Assembly (NCBI GenBank): GCA_900315745.1
Contig: ONAG01000028.1
Location: 1 to 40,942, forward strand
Source: an uncultured Prevotellaceae bacterium
GTDB lineage: Bacteria > Bacteroidota > Bacteroidia > Bacteroidales > Bacteroidaceae
Length of the DNA: 40,942 nt
Reading direction: 5' to 3'
Part shown: positions 1 through 9,100 of the stretch, one piece after another
How the letters are laid out: each line of letters starts with the position of its first letter
How positions within the stretch are numbered: position 1 is the stretch's first letter
Position numbers and translations under genes: made by a program
The notes under the pieces: model-generated
Seen by the model: the letters and a program-made list of their open reading frames with translations, nothing else
Database searches by the model: none
Told to the model about the DNA's origin: nothing

Positions 1-276
1 GGTTTCAATGTCTCCTCAGAGCCAAAGGAGGAAGAAAAGCCGGAGCAAGCCGAGCCTTCGTTGCTGAAAGAGGTGCTCGACCAACTCTACGCCCCCGATG
101 GCACCACGGAGCAGAAGATTATGAAGACATCCGCCGACATCGCCTACGAACTGGCGATGACCGACCCCGGCTTCACCGCCTCAGACATCGCCAAGGTGCT
201 GCACAGTCAAGGCTACCGCACACAAGTCATCGACGGCACGGTGTGCTGGATACTCTACGAGAAGAATTTTATTTAA
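1..276 (+). CDS. Hypothetical protein, 5' end cut by window edge
   Basis: The reading frame is open from base 1, so the gene enters from outside the window; a TTG at 61 is the first possible start inside it, but acidic codons (EPKEEEKPEQAEP) before it look coding. The C-terminal part (about 70 residues, with SADIAYELAMTDPGFTASDI) looks helical, like a small DNA-binding fold, but I do not recognise the family. If the window is circular, an ATG at 40916 continues in phase into this frame, making a protein of about 100 residues directly behind the large terminase. It is followed by a strong terminator, so it would be the last gene of the terminase unit. Confidence 0.6.
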   Translation, partial: GFNVSSEPKEEEKPEQAEPSLLKEVLDQLYAPDGTTEQKIMKTSADIAYELAMTDPGFTASDIAKVLHSQGYRTQVIDGTVCWILYEKNFI

Positions 277-346
277 GTTTATGTTTGTAAAGGTTGGAAT
301 AAGATTTGTTTAGTAGTAAGTGTTGATTTTTCAAAGACTATTTTTC

Positions 347-381
347 CCGCATTGCGCCGTGAGGCGTGATGCGGTTTTTTT
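347..381 (+). terminator. Rho-independent terminator
   Basis: CCGCAT-t-GCGCC, loop GTGA, GGCgtgATGCGG forms a long stem, followed by seven T. It closes the transcript that enters from the left edge and separates it from the promoter at 410. The GUGA loop is a GNRA-type tetraloop and recurs in other terminators here. Confidence 0.9.
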
Positions 382-409
382 AGTCCCATGCAAATGGGGT
401 GTCGATTGC

Positions 410-417
410 TAACTTTG
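410..417 (+). promoter_or_regulatory. Bacteroidetes -7 promoter box (TAACTTTG)
   Basis: TAACTTTG matches the Bacteroidetes -7 consensus TAnnTTTG. It lies just behind the terminator at 347-381 and 7 bases before the ATG at 424, so the transcript would have almost no leader. No clear -33 TTG is visible at the usual distance. Confidence 0.65.
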
Positions 418-423
418 CACTCA

Positions 424-1476
424 ATGAACAGCACATTGGATTTCTCGACAGCCACCGCCGACCTGCTGACGCAGGAACTTGACAAGGTGGTTTTCTCCGA
501 CCTGACAGCCGGGGATGCGCTGATGCTGACCACCACCGTGTATGACGGAGGTGGCAGCGTGGAGCGTGACAGTTGGACATCCACCTACTACGCCGATGAG
601 GACGGCAAGGTGACTGTCTCCTCGCTTGCAAGGATGTGGAACAGTTACATCCTCGACGAGTGTATGAGGGGAACCGTCACGCCCACCTCGCCCATCGGCG
701 GCATCGTGGTGGAGATGGAATATGAACTTGACAGCGGCGGGAGTGGCAGTTGCCGCCGCCGCCTGTGGTACTGCCGGAGGAAGACTGGTAAGACGCTCGC
801 CGCATTGGCCGCCACCATGCCATTGTTGGCCACAACACGGAAGGTGGGTGCGTCATCCACTGAACTGGTGTCGGTGGAATGCCCGTCTGGCGTGAGCCTA
901 CGAGTGACATCCACCTACGTCCTGAACGGTGAAGTGCTGACGCACGATGACCCACTATACTACTTGGCCACCAACGCCTACAGGGCCGTGGCCAACGTGT
1001 CACCATCCGTTGTCGCCGCCTTGCTCCCCGTTGGCGGCGTGTTGAAGGAATACAAGGTCTATACGGATGTGACAGGTGCTCCCGGCAACGACGCGACATA
1101 CGTGGTGGATGACCATCACCGCCCTTGGAATACGGTGCTCTGTTGGCTCAACAATTACGGTGCCTGGGAAACCATCACATTGGGTGGCATCAAGAGCAGC
1201 GTGTTGGATGCCAAGCGGGAAACTGCCATTGCCGGTGACGGTTGGACATCCTTCAACGCTGAGGCATACGAAACGATTACTGCTTTCACCGCCCATTCCA
1301 CCAAGGAAGTGGGTGAGCAGTTGCGCGACATCTCCGACACCCCCATCGCTTTCGTGTTTGAAAACAACGCGTGGGTGAGGGTGAACATCGAGGATGTGGA
1401 CTTGGAGCGACGCTTGCCGACCAACGAGACCACTGTTGGCAGCGTGACCTACAAGCACGCGACGGACATCTATTAA
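424..1476 (+). CDS. Hypothetical phage structural protein (350 aa)
   Basis: This is the first gene of the neck/tail unit, directly after a promoter. I chose ATG 424 (MNSTLDFSTATADLLTQEL) over 388 because the -7 box at 410 lies between them. The protein is rich in beta-forming Thr, Val, Tyr and Gly, has no membrane segment or signal peptide, and lacks a motif I can name. Its position before the connector and portal genes suggests a virion component such as a tail or head decoration protein. That is inference from context only. The stop is followed at once by a 29-nt hairpin repeat. Confidence 0.75.
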   Translation: MNSTLDFSTATADLLTQELDKVVFSDLTAGDALMLTTTVYDGGGSVERDSWTSTYYADEDGKVTVSSLARMWNSYILDECMRGTVTPTSPIGGIVVEMEYELDSGGSGSCRRRLWYCRRKTGKTLAALAATMPLLATTRKVGASSTELVSVECPSGVSLRVTSTYVLNGEVLTHDDPLYYLATNAYRAVANVSPSVVAALLPVGGVLKEYKVYTDVTGAPGNDATYVVDDHHRPWNTVLCWLNNYGAWETITLGGIKSSVLDAKRETAIAGDGWTSFNAEAYETITAFTAHSTKEVGEQLRDISDTPIAFVFENNAWVRVNIEDVDLERRLPTNETTVGSVTYKHATDIY

Positions 1477-1505
1477 GCGACGGCGGAGCCGTCACCTACG
1501 GAGAA
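1477..1505 (+). repeat. 29-nt dispersed hairpin repeat, copy A
   Basis: Starts immediately after the TAA of the previous gene. Stem GACGGC, loop GGA, stem GCCGTC, then a CTACGGAGAA tail; the next start codon is 19 bases on. Confidence 0.85.
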
Positions 1506-1524
1506 AGGACTAAAACTGAAGACA

Positions 1525-2535
1525 ATGATATTTTCTGAAGACTACTGGAAAGACGAATCGGAGGGGCAGCGCGTGGCCGCTGTGTCCACCGGCCTCTCAT
1601 GGAAACGGATGTCCCCGCTCCTTGAAGCGGCGGAAACCGACTATCTCCGTCCGCTGCTTGGCGACACCCTCACCGAAGAGGTGGACGGCATCTACTGGAA
1701 CCTGCAACCCCCTGAGCGCACACCATCGGAGGCGGAAGTGCTTCGCGTGGCACAGAGGGCGGTGCTGCATCTCGCCTTGTGGAGCAATTTTGACGTGCTG
1801 AGCGTCCGCGTGACCGACCAAGGCTTCCAGCGTCAGGAGACCGACAGCTGGCATCCTGCTTATAAGTACCAGGAGGACAACCTGAGGAAGCAATTCCGCA
1901 ACACCGGCTTGAACTCCCTCGACCGTCTGTTGGAACTATTTGAGAAGAACATCGAGGAATTTCCGCGTTTCGCCACCTCGCCAGCCTACACGGTGAGCCA
2001 GAAGGAATTGGTGAGGAGCACAGCCGAGGTGCAGGATGTGTATGACATCAACTCTTCAAGGCTGGTGTTTCTGAGGCTGCGCCCGGTGCTGCACCAGGTG
2101 GAGGAACTGACGCTGCAACCTGCCATCGGCGACACCCTCTATGAAGGGTTGAGAAAATTGCTGGATGACGGCACAACGACCATCGGCAGCACCGACTATG
2201 CAGTGGAATCATGGGAGGAACTGAGGGAGAAGTGCCGCAAGGTGGTGGTGATGGCCGCTGTGAGACGGCTGCTGCGCACCACCGGCACCGTGACCGACCG
2301 TGGCGCATTCTTCACCGAGACCACGGCGACAGGCGGCGGCAACGATAGCGAGAGAGCGGTGAGCGACACCCGTCTGCAACTGCTTTTGGCCGACGCTCAG
2401 CAAGCCTACGACGGCCACCTTGGGCGGTTGACAAGATATGTGGCCACGGCATTCGTGGATGCCAACGGAGGCAACCCCCACACCGTGCTGCACCGCTACA
2501 ACGACAACGATAACGGCAAGGCATTCTGGGCGTGA
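1525..2535 (+). CDS. Putative head-tail connector protein (DUF6712-like)
   Basis: 336 residues beginning MIFSEDYWKDESEGQRV. The protein is mostly helical and appears to contain two similar halves: each has a Leu/Arg-rich helix region around a 'LRPLLGDTL' or 'LQPAIGDTLYEGL' motif, at roughly residues 40-50 and 195-205. That internal duplication, and its place just before the portal gene, fit the uncharacterised DUF6712 group seen next to portal genes in Bacteroidales phages. The family name is from memory. A head-tail adaptor role is inferred from gene order. Confidence 0.6.
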   Translation: MIFSEDYWKDESEGQRVAAVSTGLSWKRMSPLLEAAETDYLRPLLGDTLTEEVDGIYWNLQPPERTPSEAEVLRVAQRAVLHLALWSNFDVLSVRVTDQGFQRQETDSWHPAYKYQEDNLRKQFRNTGLNSLDRLLELFEKNIEEFPRFATSPAYTVSQKELVRSTAEVQDVYDINSSRLVFLRLRPVLHQVEELTLQPAIGDTLYEGLRKLLDDGTTTIGSTDYAVESWEELREKCRKVVVMAAVRRLLRTTGTVTDRGAFFTETTATGGGNDSERAVSDTRLQLLLADAQQAYDGHLGRLTRYVATAFVDANGGNPHTVLHRYNDNDNGKAFWA

Positions 2536-2536
2536 T

Positions 2537-2565
2537 GCGACGGCAGAGCCGTCACCTACGGAAAA
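2537..2565 (+). repeat. 29-nt dispersed hairpin repeat, copy B
   Basis: Begins one base after the previous stop codon. Stem GACGGC, loop AGA, stem GCCGTC, then CTACGGAAAA; 20 bases before the portal start. Confidence 0.85.
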
Positions 2566-2585
2566 CAGACAAACGAAGAAAGAAA

Positions 2586-3947
2586 ATGGACATACTATTC
2601 AATACGAAGGGAGCACCGCTGATGATGACATCGGAGACTGTCTATGGCGAGACACTGACCGACCGTGAGACGCGTCGCAACTTCATGCGGCGCGAGGTGC
2701 TCCAACCCCATGACAACTGGGCATACGACTACTTCTGGGTGGGCAAGCACAAGGTTGTGGGATGGGGAGACGCAAACAAGTTTCCACAATGGGCCGCAAA
2801 GCTCATCCGCGAGACCACTGTGCTGAACACCGGCTTGCAATACCTGCTCTTCCTGATGATGGGGCAGGGCGTTTTCGGCTGCAAGGTGACGGGGTTCGAC
2901 AGCAACGGCAAGGAACTGATAGAGCCGATAGATGACCCGAGGCTGACGAATTTCTTGGAGAGCCGTGTCGTGAGACGGTACATGGAGCGTGTGCTGCGCG
3001 ACTACCTGAAATTCGGCAACGGAGCGGTGCAGTTCGTGCCCACCACAGACTTCCGCAAGTTGGAGTTGCTGAACCCCGTCAATGCCTTGTGGTATCGCTA
3101 CACGGAGCCCGACGCGTTCGGATCGATGAACGCCATCGTCTCCGGCTATTGGCCTGTCACCCCACAGGAGGGACAGTACAACGTGCTCCCCGTGCTGAGG
3201 GAGGTGGACCCCGAAGGCCACGCCGAACTGCTGAAGATGGCGGGGAAGTTGGATAATGGCTTCATCTACCCAGTGAGAGACAGTTGGAGCAACGAGGAGA
3301 TTTATGGAGAGCCCCGCTGGTACCCTGCTTGGGTGGCAGGATGGGTGGACATCGCCCATCTCGTGCCCGAATACCTGAAGAAGGCATACAAGAACCAGAC
3401 AACTTGGAAATGGCACGTGCAAATCCCATACTCCTATTGGGACAAGAAATTCCCCGAGAACGACTTCACCAACGTGGAGGAGCGGAAGCGAGCCATCAAC
3501 AAGTACATGGACAGCGTGGAAAGGAACTTGCTTGGCCCGGAGAATGCAGAAAAGCCGCTCTTCACCAACTATGCCGTGAACGAGATGAACGGAAGGGTGG
3601 AGGAAGAGTGGAAAATCAAGCCATTGGAGAACAAGTACAACGGTAACGAGAACCTTGTCACCTCCTCTGCGGCCAATAGTGAGATACTCTTCGCCCTGAT
3701 GGTGAACCCCAACGTGATGGGTGCCGGCATGCCGGGCGGTGCCTACGCAATGAACCAAGGAGGAAGCAACATCCGTGAGGCGTTCCTGGTGAACATCGCC
3801 AACGCGTGGAAGGACCGACAAGTGCTGCTCGACCCCTTGGAGTTGTATATCAGAATGAACGGACTGCCAGAATGCCAGTTGCGGTACAGGAGCACCATCC
3901 TCACCACCCTCGACACCGGGGCCGGGACGGCGAAGACGATATCTTAG
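2586..3947 (+). CDS. Portal protein
   Basis: 453 residues from ATG 2586 (MDILFNTKGAPL); an upstream ATG at 2532 would translate the hairpin repeat and overlap the previous gene. The portal forms the dodecameric ring at one head vertex through which DNA is packaged and ejected. Supporting features are the size, a helical N-terminal part, the segment 'DYLKFGNGAVQFVP' typical of portals, and near the C-terminus a Gly-rich 'MNQGGSNIREAF' motif like the GGS/RE motif of other Bacteroidales phage portals. It sits among head-tail genes with no protease or capsid gene after it, which is unusual order. Confidence 0.8.
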   Translation: MDILFNTKGAPLMMTSETVYGETLTDRETRRNFMRREVLQPHDNWAYDYFWVGKHKVVGWGDANKFPQWAAKLIRETTVLNTGLQYLLFLMMGQGVFGCKVTGFDSNGKELIEPIDDPRLTNFLESRVVRRYMERVLRDYLKFGNGAVQFVPTTDFRKLELLNPVNALWYRYTEPDAFGSMNAIVSGYWPVTPQEGQYNVLPVLREVDPEGHAELLKMAGKLDNGFIYPVRDSWSNEEIYGEPRWYPAWVAGWVDIAHLVPEYLKKAYKNQTTWKWHVQIPYSYWDKKFPENDFTNVEERKRAINKYMDSVERNLLGPENAEKPLFTNYAVNEMNGRVEEEWKIKPLENKYNGNENLVTSSAANSEILFALMVNPNVMGAGMPGGAYAMNQGGSNIREAFLVNIANAWKDRQVLLDPLELYIRMNGLPECQLRYRSTILTTLDTGAGTAKTIS

Positions 3948-3975
3948 CGACGGCAGAGCCGTCACATACGGAGAA
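3947..3975 (+). repeat. 29-nt dispersed hairpin repeat, copy C
   Basis: Its first base is the last base of the portal stop codon. Stem GACGGC, loop AGA, stem GCCGTC, then CATACGGAGAA, 11 bases before the next start. Confidence 0.85.
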
Positions 3976-3986
3976 AGACAGATGCT

Positions 3987-4268
3987 ATGGATGAGATACC
4001 TGCACAGTTGATGTTGGATGATATGGACGTGAGATATGACCGCTACGGAAAGAGGCGGTATTTCTCCATCAAGTTCGTTTCGCTGCAAGGCAAGGTGTAC
4101 TACGTGCCCAAGGCGTTTGCCCAAGGTGCGGGAAAAATGGACAACAAGGCATACAGGATGCGAGGCATCCAACCATGCTGCGAAAGTGGCAACCCCGAGG
4201 GACACGCCTACGCCGTGAGGATTACCAACATCATAGAATACAACGGCCAATCGGTGAACTGGGATTGA
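3987..4268 (+). CDS. Hypothetical protein in neck module (93 aa)
   Basis: Small soluble protein (MDEIPAQLMLDDMDVRYDR) with the segment 'RYFSIKFVSLQGKVYYVPKAF', which suggests a small beta-rich fold. It lies between the portal and the next tail-module gene, with a hairpin repeat on each side. I do not recognise the family. Similar short genes are common between portal and tail genes in Bacteroidales phages, so a virion or assembly role is possible but not shown by the sequence. Confidence 0.7.
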   Translation: MDEIPAQLMLDDMDVRYDRYGKRRYFSIKFVSLQGKVYYVPKAFAQGAGKMDNKAYRMRGIQPCCESGNPEGHAYAVRITNIIEYNGQSVNWD

Positions 4269-4274
4269 AGATGA

Positions 4275-4303
4275 GCGACGGCACAACCGTCGCCTACGGA
4301 GAA
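4275..4303 (+). repeat. 29-nt dispersed hairpin repeat, copy D
   Basis: Stem GCGACGG, loop CACAA, stem CCGTCGC: a perfect 7-bp stem in which both sides differ from the other copies in a paired way. Followed by CTACGGAGAA and a start codon 21 bases on. Confidence 0.85.
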
Positions 4304-4324
4304 CGGAAAACAAAAGGAAGAAAA

Positions 4325-5146
4325 ATGGTAAGCATTGACTTGACATACAAGGTGTGGTGGTGGCCGTGGGAGCGAAGGCTTCGCGGCTGGGCACCCACGC
4401 AATGGCGCGAGATGAGCGAGCGTCAATACATGGCGGTGGTGCGTGCCTGGCTTGGCGAGATGGACGCTGACACCTACCACGCAGAGATGTTCGGACTGCC
4501 AAGGCGGCTGATGAAGCAGTTGGACAGTTGGCAGACCTACATGCTCGACCGCCAGTTGGCATGGCTTGCCGCTCCCAACAGCGAGGTGTCTCGCTTCTTC
4601 ATCTCCAAGGTGGAGGGGCTTGTGGCTCCTCCCGACGCTCTTGGAGGGATGACGCTGCAACAGTATATGATGGTGGACACGATGTGCATGAGGCACGGCG
4701 ACACGGTGACGGAGGACAACCCCACCGGCGACATCGGCCGACTGTGCAAGATGGTGGGTTCGCTCTACCTGAAGCCGGGAGAGGGTTACTTCCCCGACGG
4801 AGAAATGAAGGTGGCCGACATCGAGGAAAACACCAAGCTGCTGTTGCAACGTGCAGACCGCGCCCTGTTGGTGGGCATCTGGCTCAACTGGAAGATGCTC
4901 CAGAACTGGGTGGCGAGGGCCTATCCGCTGCTTTTCGAGACGGAGGAGAAGGAGGAACGGCAAGAGAAATCGCACACCAGGAAGTTGAATATGTGGCTTG
5001 ACACCTTCGATGCCTTTGTGGGTGACGATGTGGCCCACCTTGACAGTTACCGCAAGATGAGTTGCACGGATGCCTTCCGGCTCATGAACAAGCGCATCAA
5101 GGAGGCAAGGACACAAGCAGTAAGAAAACGACATGGAAAGAATTAG
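4325..5146 (+). CDS. Hypothetical tail-module protein (273 aa)
   Basis: ATG 4325 (MVSIDLTYKVWWWPWERRL) is preferred over an upstream start at 4175 that would translate the repeat and overlap the previous gene. The protein is helical, with a Trp-rich N-terminus, a central 'KMVGSLYLKPGEGYFPDGE' and a basic C-terminus (RKRHGKN). It overlaps the next gene by 14 bases. Its position ahead of the tail completion genes and tape measure would suit a tail assembly protein, but I see no slippery site for the frameshift typical of tail chaperones. Function unknown. Confidence 0.7.
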   Translation: MVSIDLTYKVWWWPWERRLRGWAPTQWREMSERQYMAVVRAWLGEMDADTYHAEMFGLPRRLMKQLDSWQTYMLDRQLAWLAAPNSEVSRFFISKVEGLVAPPDALGGMTLQQYMMVDTMCMRHGDTVTEDNPTGDIGRLCKMVGSLYLKPGEGYFPDGEMKVADIEENTKLLLQRADRALLVGIWLNWKMLQNWVARAYPLLFETEEKEERQEKSHTRKLNMWLDTFDAFVGDDVAHLDSYRKMSCTDAFRLMNKRIKEARTQAVRKRHGKN

Positions 5147-5615
5147 GAGTTACTTTGAGACCTTGGCCGCTCAGCACGTCGGGTTGAAGCATCGTGAGAG
5201 CGACCCACATTTCTGCTATCTCAATGATGAGAAGGAGATGCTGTTGCCAGCACAGATGGGTTTCCCCTTCTTGATGCTTGGGCACAATGGCTACGAGATA
5301 ACCGATGATGAGTTGCACAAGCGTTGGCAGGTGATGCTGAGCGTGCAGACGCACGTGACGGACACGGGCGACGAGCGAGAGAAGAACTGCGCCGCCGGGT
5401 TGTGTATGCGCATCCTTGATGACCTTCTCATCCGCTGCAAGAGCCGTGACGAGATATCGGCAAACTACTGGCTTCGCGGCATCGACTTGTCGAAGGCGGT
5501 GGTCAGTCCGATAGAGAACGAGGCAGAGGCACTATACGGATGGGTGGTGGAGTTCCACATCGACCTTCCTTGGTGCAGAAAAGTGAAAGGTGAGGTATGG
5601 AAGAGCGAACGATGA
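5133..5615 (+). CDS. Putative tail completion/terminator protein (160 aa)
   Basis: 160 residues (MERIRSYFETLAAQHVGLKH). It starts inside the end of the previous gene and its TGA overlaps the next ATG (ATGA), so the three genes are likely translationally coupled. Size, position between connector genes and the tape measure, and the N-terminal helix followed by a beta-rich part resemble tail terminator proteins that cap the tail tube. The assignment rests on context and general shape, not on a diagnostic motif. It could instead be another neck protein. Confidence 0.55.
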   Translation: MERIRSYFETLAAQHVGLKHRESDPHFCYLNDEKEMLLPAQMGFPFLMLGHNGYEITDDELHKRWQVMLSVQTHVTDTGDEREKNCAAGLCMRILDDLLIRCKSRDEISANYWLRGIDLSKAVVSPIENEAEALYGWVVEFHIDLPWCRKVKGEVWKSER

Positions 5616-6103
5616 CGGAGGAAGAGTTCAGGTCTCAACTTAAAGATTGGGGCGTTGGTGTCCGTTCGATGATGCGTCAACGTCTGCAAGGACATGGCAG
5701 CGGCGCATTGGCGAAGAGCATCAAGGTGAAGGTGAAGGAGAGCAACAAGACGGAGACCCACTATGTAGGTTTGAATTTCCTCCATTATGGTGTTTTCGTT
5801 GCCTACGGTGTCGGGCGCGGATGGGTCAGGGTGAACGGCAGTGTCGTTCCTGGCTCGCGTGTAAAGAAAGGTTCTGCCGCTGAAGCCATGCTCAAAAGCC
5901 GTGGCTACTCGACGAAGAACATCCGTTCCTACAGGCTACTTTACGGCACAGGTGGCAAGGGAAGAAAACCTATGGACTGGTTTGATTCCGTTCTTACCAA
6001 CAACGCGGAATCTCTTGCAGACATAGCCGCTGAATACTATGGCGACTATTCGATGGAGAATCTGACCGAAATGATGAGCAGAATGACAATCGCAAAGAAG
6101 TAA
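5612..6103 (+). CDS. Putative HK97 gp10-like head-tail/tail protein
   Basis: 163 residues from ATG 5612 (MTEEEFRSQLKDWGVGV), chosen because it overlaps the preceding stop as ATGA; 5597 is an alternative. The N-terminal helix, 'GALAKSIKVKVKE', the repeated hydrophobic/Gly stretch 'HYGVFVAYGVGRGW' and a helical C-terminus resemble the HK97 gp10 group of neck or tail-joining proteins. It is the last gene before the tape measure (2-base gap). Family match is by pattern only. Confidence 0.55.
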   Translation: MTEEEFRSQLKDWGVGVRSMMRQRLQGHGSGALAKSIKVKVKESNKTETHYVGLNFLHYGVFVAYGVGRGWVRVNGSVVPGSRVKKGSAAEAMLKSRGYSTKNIRSYRLLYGTGGKGRKPMDWFDSVLTNNAESLADIAAEYYGDYSMENLTEMMSRMTIAKK

Positions 6104-6105
6104 TT

Positions 6106-9100
6106 ATGGCAGACAAGAAAGCATCAAGAACTATAGCTCTCTACATCGATGGCAAGGCTGTGGAGGGCAGCGTCAAGAACATACGTGCGCGAATCAGGGA
6201 GTTGACCGGCGATATGAACAAACTGACCATCGGCACCGATGAGTATGAGGAAAAGGTTGCTGAGCTCAGGCAACTCAACGGCATCCTCGACGAACACCGC
6301 CGCCACCTCAAAGGTGTGGAGGATGAGACGGAGAAAGCCGGTGGCGTGATGGCCAACCTCGTGAAGAGCATCACGGGCAAGTTCACAGGGATGGGTGAGA
6401 GCACCCTCAGCAGCTTCGACGGAATGCTTGGCGGCATGAAATCCTCATGGCTGAAGTTCGCCGGGTGGATAGGTGCCGGTGTGGCTGCTGTGAAAGGAGC
6501 CATCGATGCCGGGAAATGGTGGTATGAGTACAACGTGGAGGTGGAGGAAGCACAGCGGTTGACGCGTGAGTTCCTTGGCATCACTGGAACCGAGCTCACC
6601 CACGTGCAGACACAGATATCCGCCGTGGCCAAGTCGATGGACAAGGACTACAAAGAGGTGCTCTCCACCGTTGACATGCTGACGAAGCAGTTCGGTGTCT
6701 CCACCGAAGAAGCCCTCACGGCCATCAAGGACGGCATCCAGGCAGGAGGCGACCTGAACGGCACACTGTTGCAACAGTTGCAGCAGTTCGGCCCCGCAGC
6801 AAGGGATGCCGGTCAGAGCGTGCAAGAATTGGTTGGGATGATTGTGCAGACACGTTCGGGCATCTTCAACGAGGCCGGCATGGCGATGGTGCAGACAGCC
6901 GAGAACAAGTTGCGCACGATGTCGGCCACCACGGCAAAATCACTTGATGCCATCGGCATATCCTCGAAGCAGTTGGAAGCCGACCTTGTGAGCGGCCAGA
7001 AGACGATGTTCGACGCGGTGCAGATGGTGAGCAACAAGTTGATGGAACTGCCTCCCAACTCCCAAGCCGTTGGCCAGGCGATGAAGGATGTCTTCGGGAA
7101 GACGGCATCCAACGAGGGCATGCAGATGGTGGCCGCCATCGGGCAGATGACCTCCAACATGGATGATCTAAAGGCCGTCACCGGGGAGTATGGCGAGATA
7201 CAGCGTGAGCAGATAGAGGCAGAAGCAGAGTTGACGGAGAAATTTGAGAACTTCTTCAACATCGGCGAGAGCGGCTTCCAGGAGATGACGGGCAAGGCCA
7301 AGCTCTACATCACGCAAGGTCTCATCAAGGTCATCGACTACACCAAGAGCGTTGTCAACTGGTTCATAGATTGGTATAACAAGAGCATGTTGATACGTGG
7401 CGGCATACAAGCCGTTGCGTTCTCCTTCAAACAGGCTTTCACTGCGGTCAAGACCTTCGGCAACCTCTTCCTCGACATCTTCAAGCAGATTGGCCGACAG
7501 CTGAAGGGTTTTGGCAATGCGATAAAGGGTGTGTTTACACTCGACGGCGACTTGATTGAGAAAGGGTTGTCTCAGATTTTCGACATCAAGCCGCTCATTA
7601 GAGAATGGAATGCCGATGTCAAGAACGGCTTCAAGGATGCAGCCCAAAACGCGGTTGATGCGTGGAACAGCACCGTCGGAGGCAAGTTGGATTACATCGG
7701 CGGAAAGACCGAAATCACCGGTCCCGAAGTGACGGTAACAGGCCATCGGAGCGTCACCACGTCGCCCATCAGCGACGATGCCTCACCGAAAAGCACGAAA
7801 TCTGGCGGCAAATCGGGTGGAAAGACCGGGAAGAAGGACACCGCCGCCGACAAGGAAAGGCAGCGTCAGGTCGAGGAGAGGAAGAAGATGCAGGAGCAAC
7901 TGGCGGCCATCGACTTGGAATATCAGCAGAAAGCAGCAGCGATCCGGGAGGCTTATATCAGTGGAGAGATAGCCAGCAGGGAGGAGTTGGCCCACCGTCT
8001 TGAAAGTCTGGAGCGCGAATGTATCGAGAAGAAACTTTCCATCGCCGGTCTTGAACCAGAGCAAAGGCAGAAACTTGCAGACAAGATACTGTCTCAGCAG
8101 GAGAAATTGTATGAACAGCTTCAGGAGACCTTGGAGACCATCAGGGATGACCAGCGTACAGAATATGAGAAGCAGGAAGCAGAACTGAACCTCAGCGAGC
8201 AGAAACAGCGCGACATCCTTAAGCGTTCCTACGAGCAGAAACTGATGGATAGGGAAGCCTACCACAGAGCGTTGGAAGAACTGGAGAAAAACTTTGCCGC
8301 AAAGAGGCAAGAGATGGAAGACAAATTCCGTGAAGAGGCAGAAGCAAAGGAGTTAGAGGCAAGGAAGGAGTTGGAGGATAAGTTAATACAATCATACGAG
8401 ATACTCCTTGACTTCACCCGGAATTTCGCCAACAGATTCGGGCAAACCATCGGCGAGGCCCTTCAAGGCGAGAAAAAGACATGGAGAGACTTCCTGAAAG
8501 ACACCATCCTCATGACCCTTGATGCACTTGAAAAGATGGTCATCCTGTGGAAGACCGAATCCATAGCGAAAAACATCGCCAAGATTGGCATAGGCCCGGG
8601 ACTTCTTAAGGCAGCGTTGGAAGTCGCCAAAATCACTGCCCTCTTTGAGTTCGCCAAGGGTGTGGTCAGTTCTTTCTCCGAGGGAGGCTTCACCGGGAAA
8701 GGCGGCAAGAACGAGCCTGCGGGCGTGGTGCACAAGGGAGAGTATGTGCTGCCTCAGGAGGCCGTGAACAACCCCGCCCTTGCTCCATTGATTGACACGA
8801 TAGAGAACGCCCGCCGTTCTGGTTCGCTTGGCCATCTCACCGAGGAGGAATTGTCAAGGTCGTATGTCCCCAATTTGTCTGTGGCCACCTCTCCAAGCGT
8901 GAGGCCACAAGTACCTCCCCGTGGTGTGGGAGCAACCCCCATCATCACCCATCAGACCGTCTCTGCCTCGCCTTCCTCATCCAACGACGATGTGCTGCGC
9001 GACGTGGCCAATGCCGTGAGGGAATTGCGGACACGCCTGGAGGAACCCATCGAGGCAAGGACGCACCTGCTTGGTGATGGCGGCATCAACGAGGCGCAGA

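Noticed and set aside
2595-4562. Very long open frame (655 codons) on the minus strand opposite the portal gene
   Set aside because: It lies antisense to three well-supported genes and the hairpin repeats, and its protein (rich in His, Val, Leu) looks like the mirror of GC-biased codons. No promoter or start context supports it.
5097-5146. Programmed frameshift joining the genes at 4325 and 5133 as a tail chaperone pair
   Set aside because: The overlap is 14 bases with no slippery heptamer seen; simple overlapping starts explain it.
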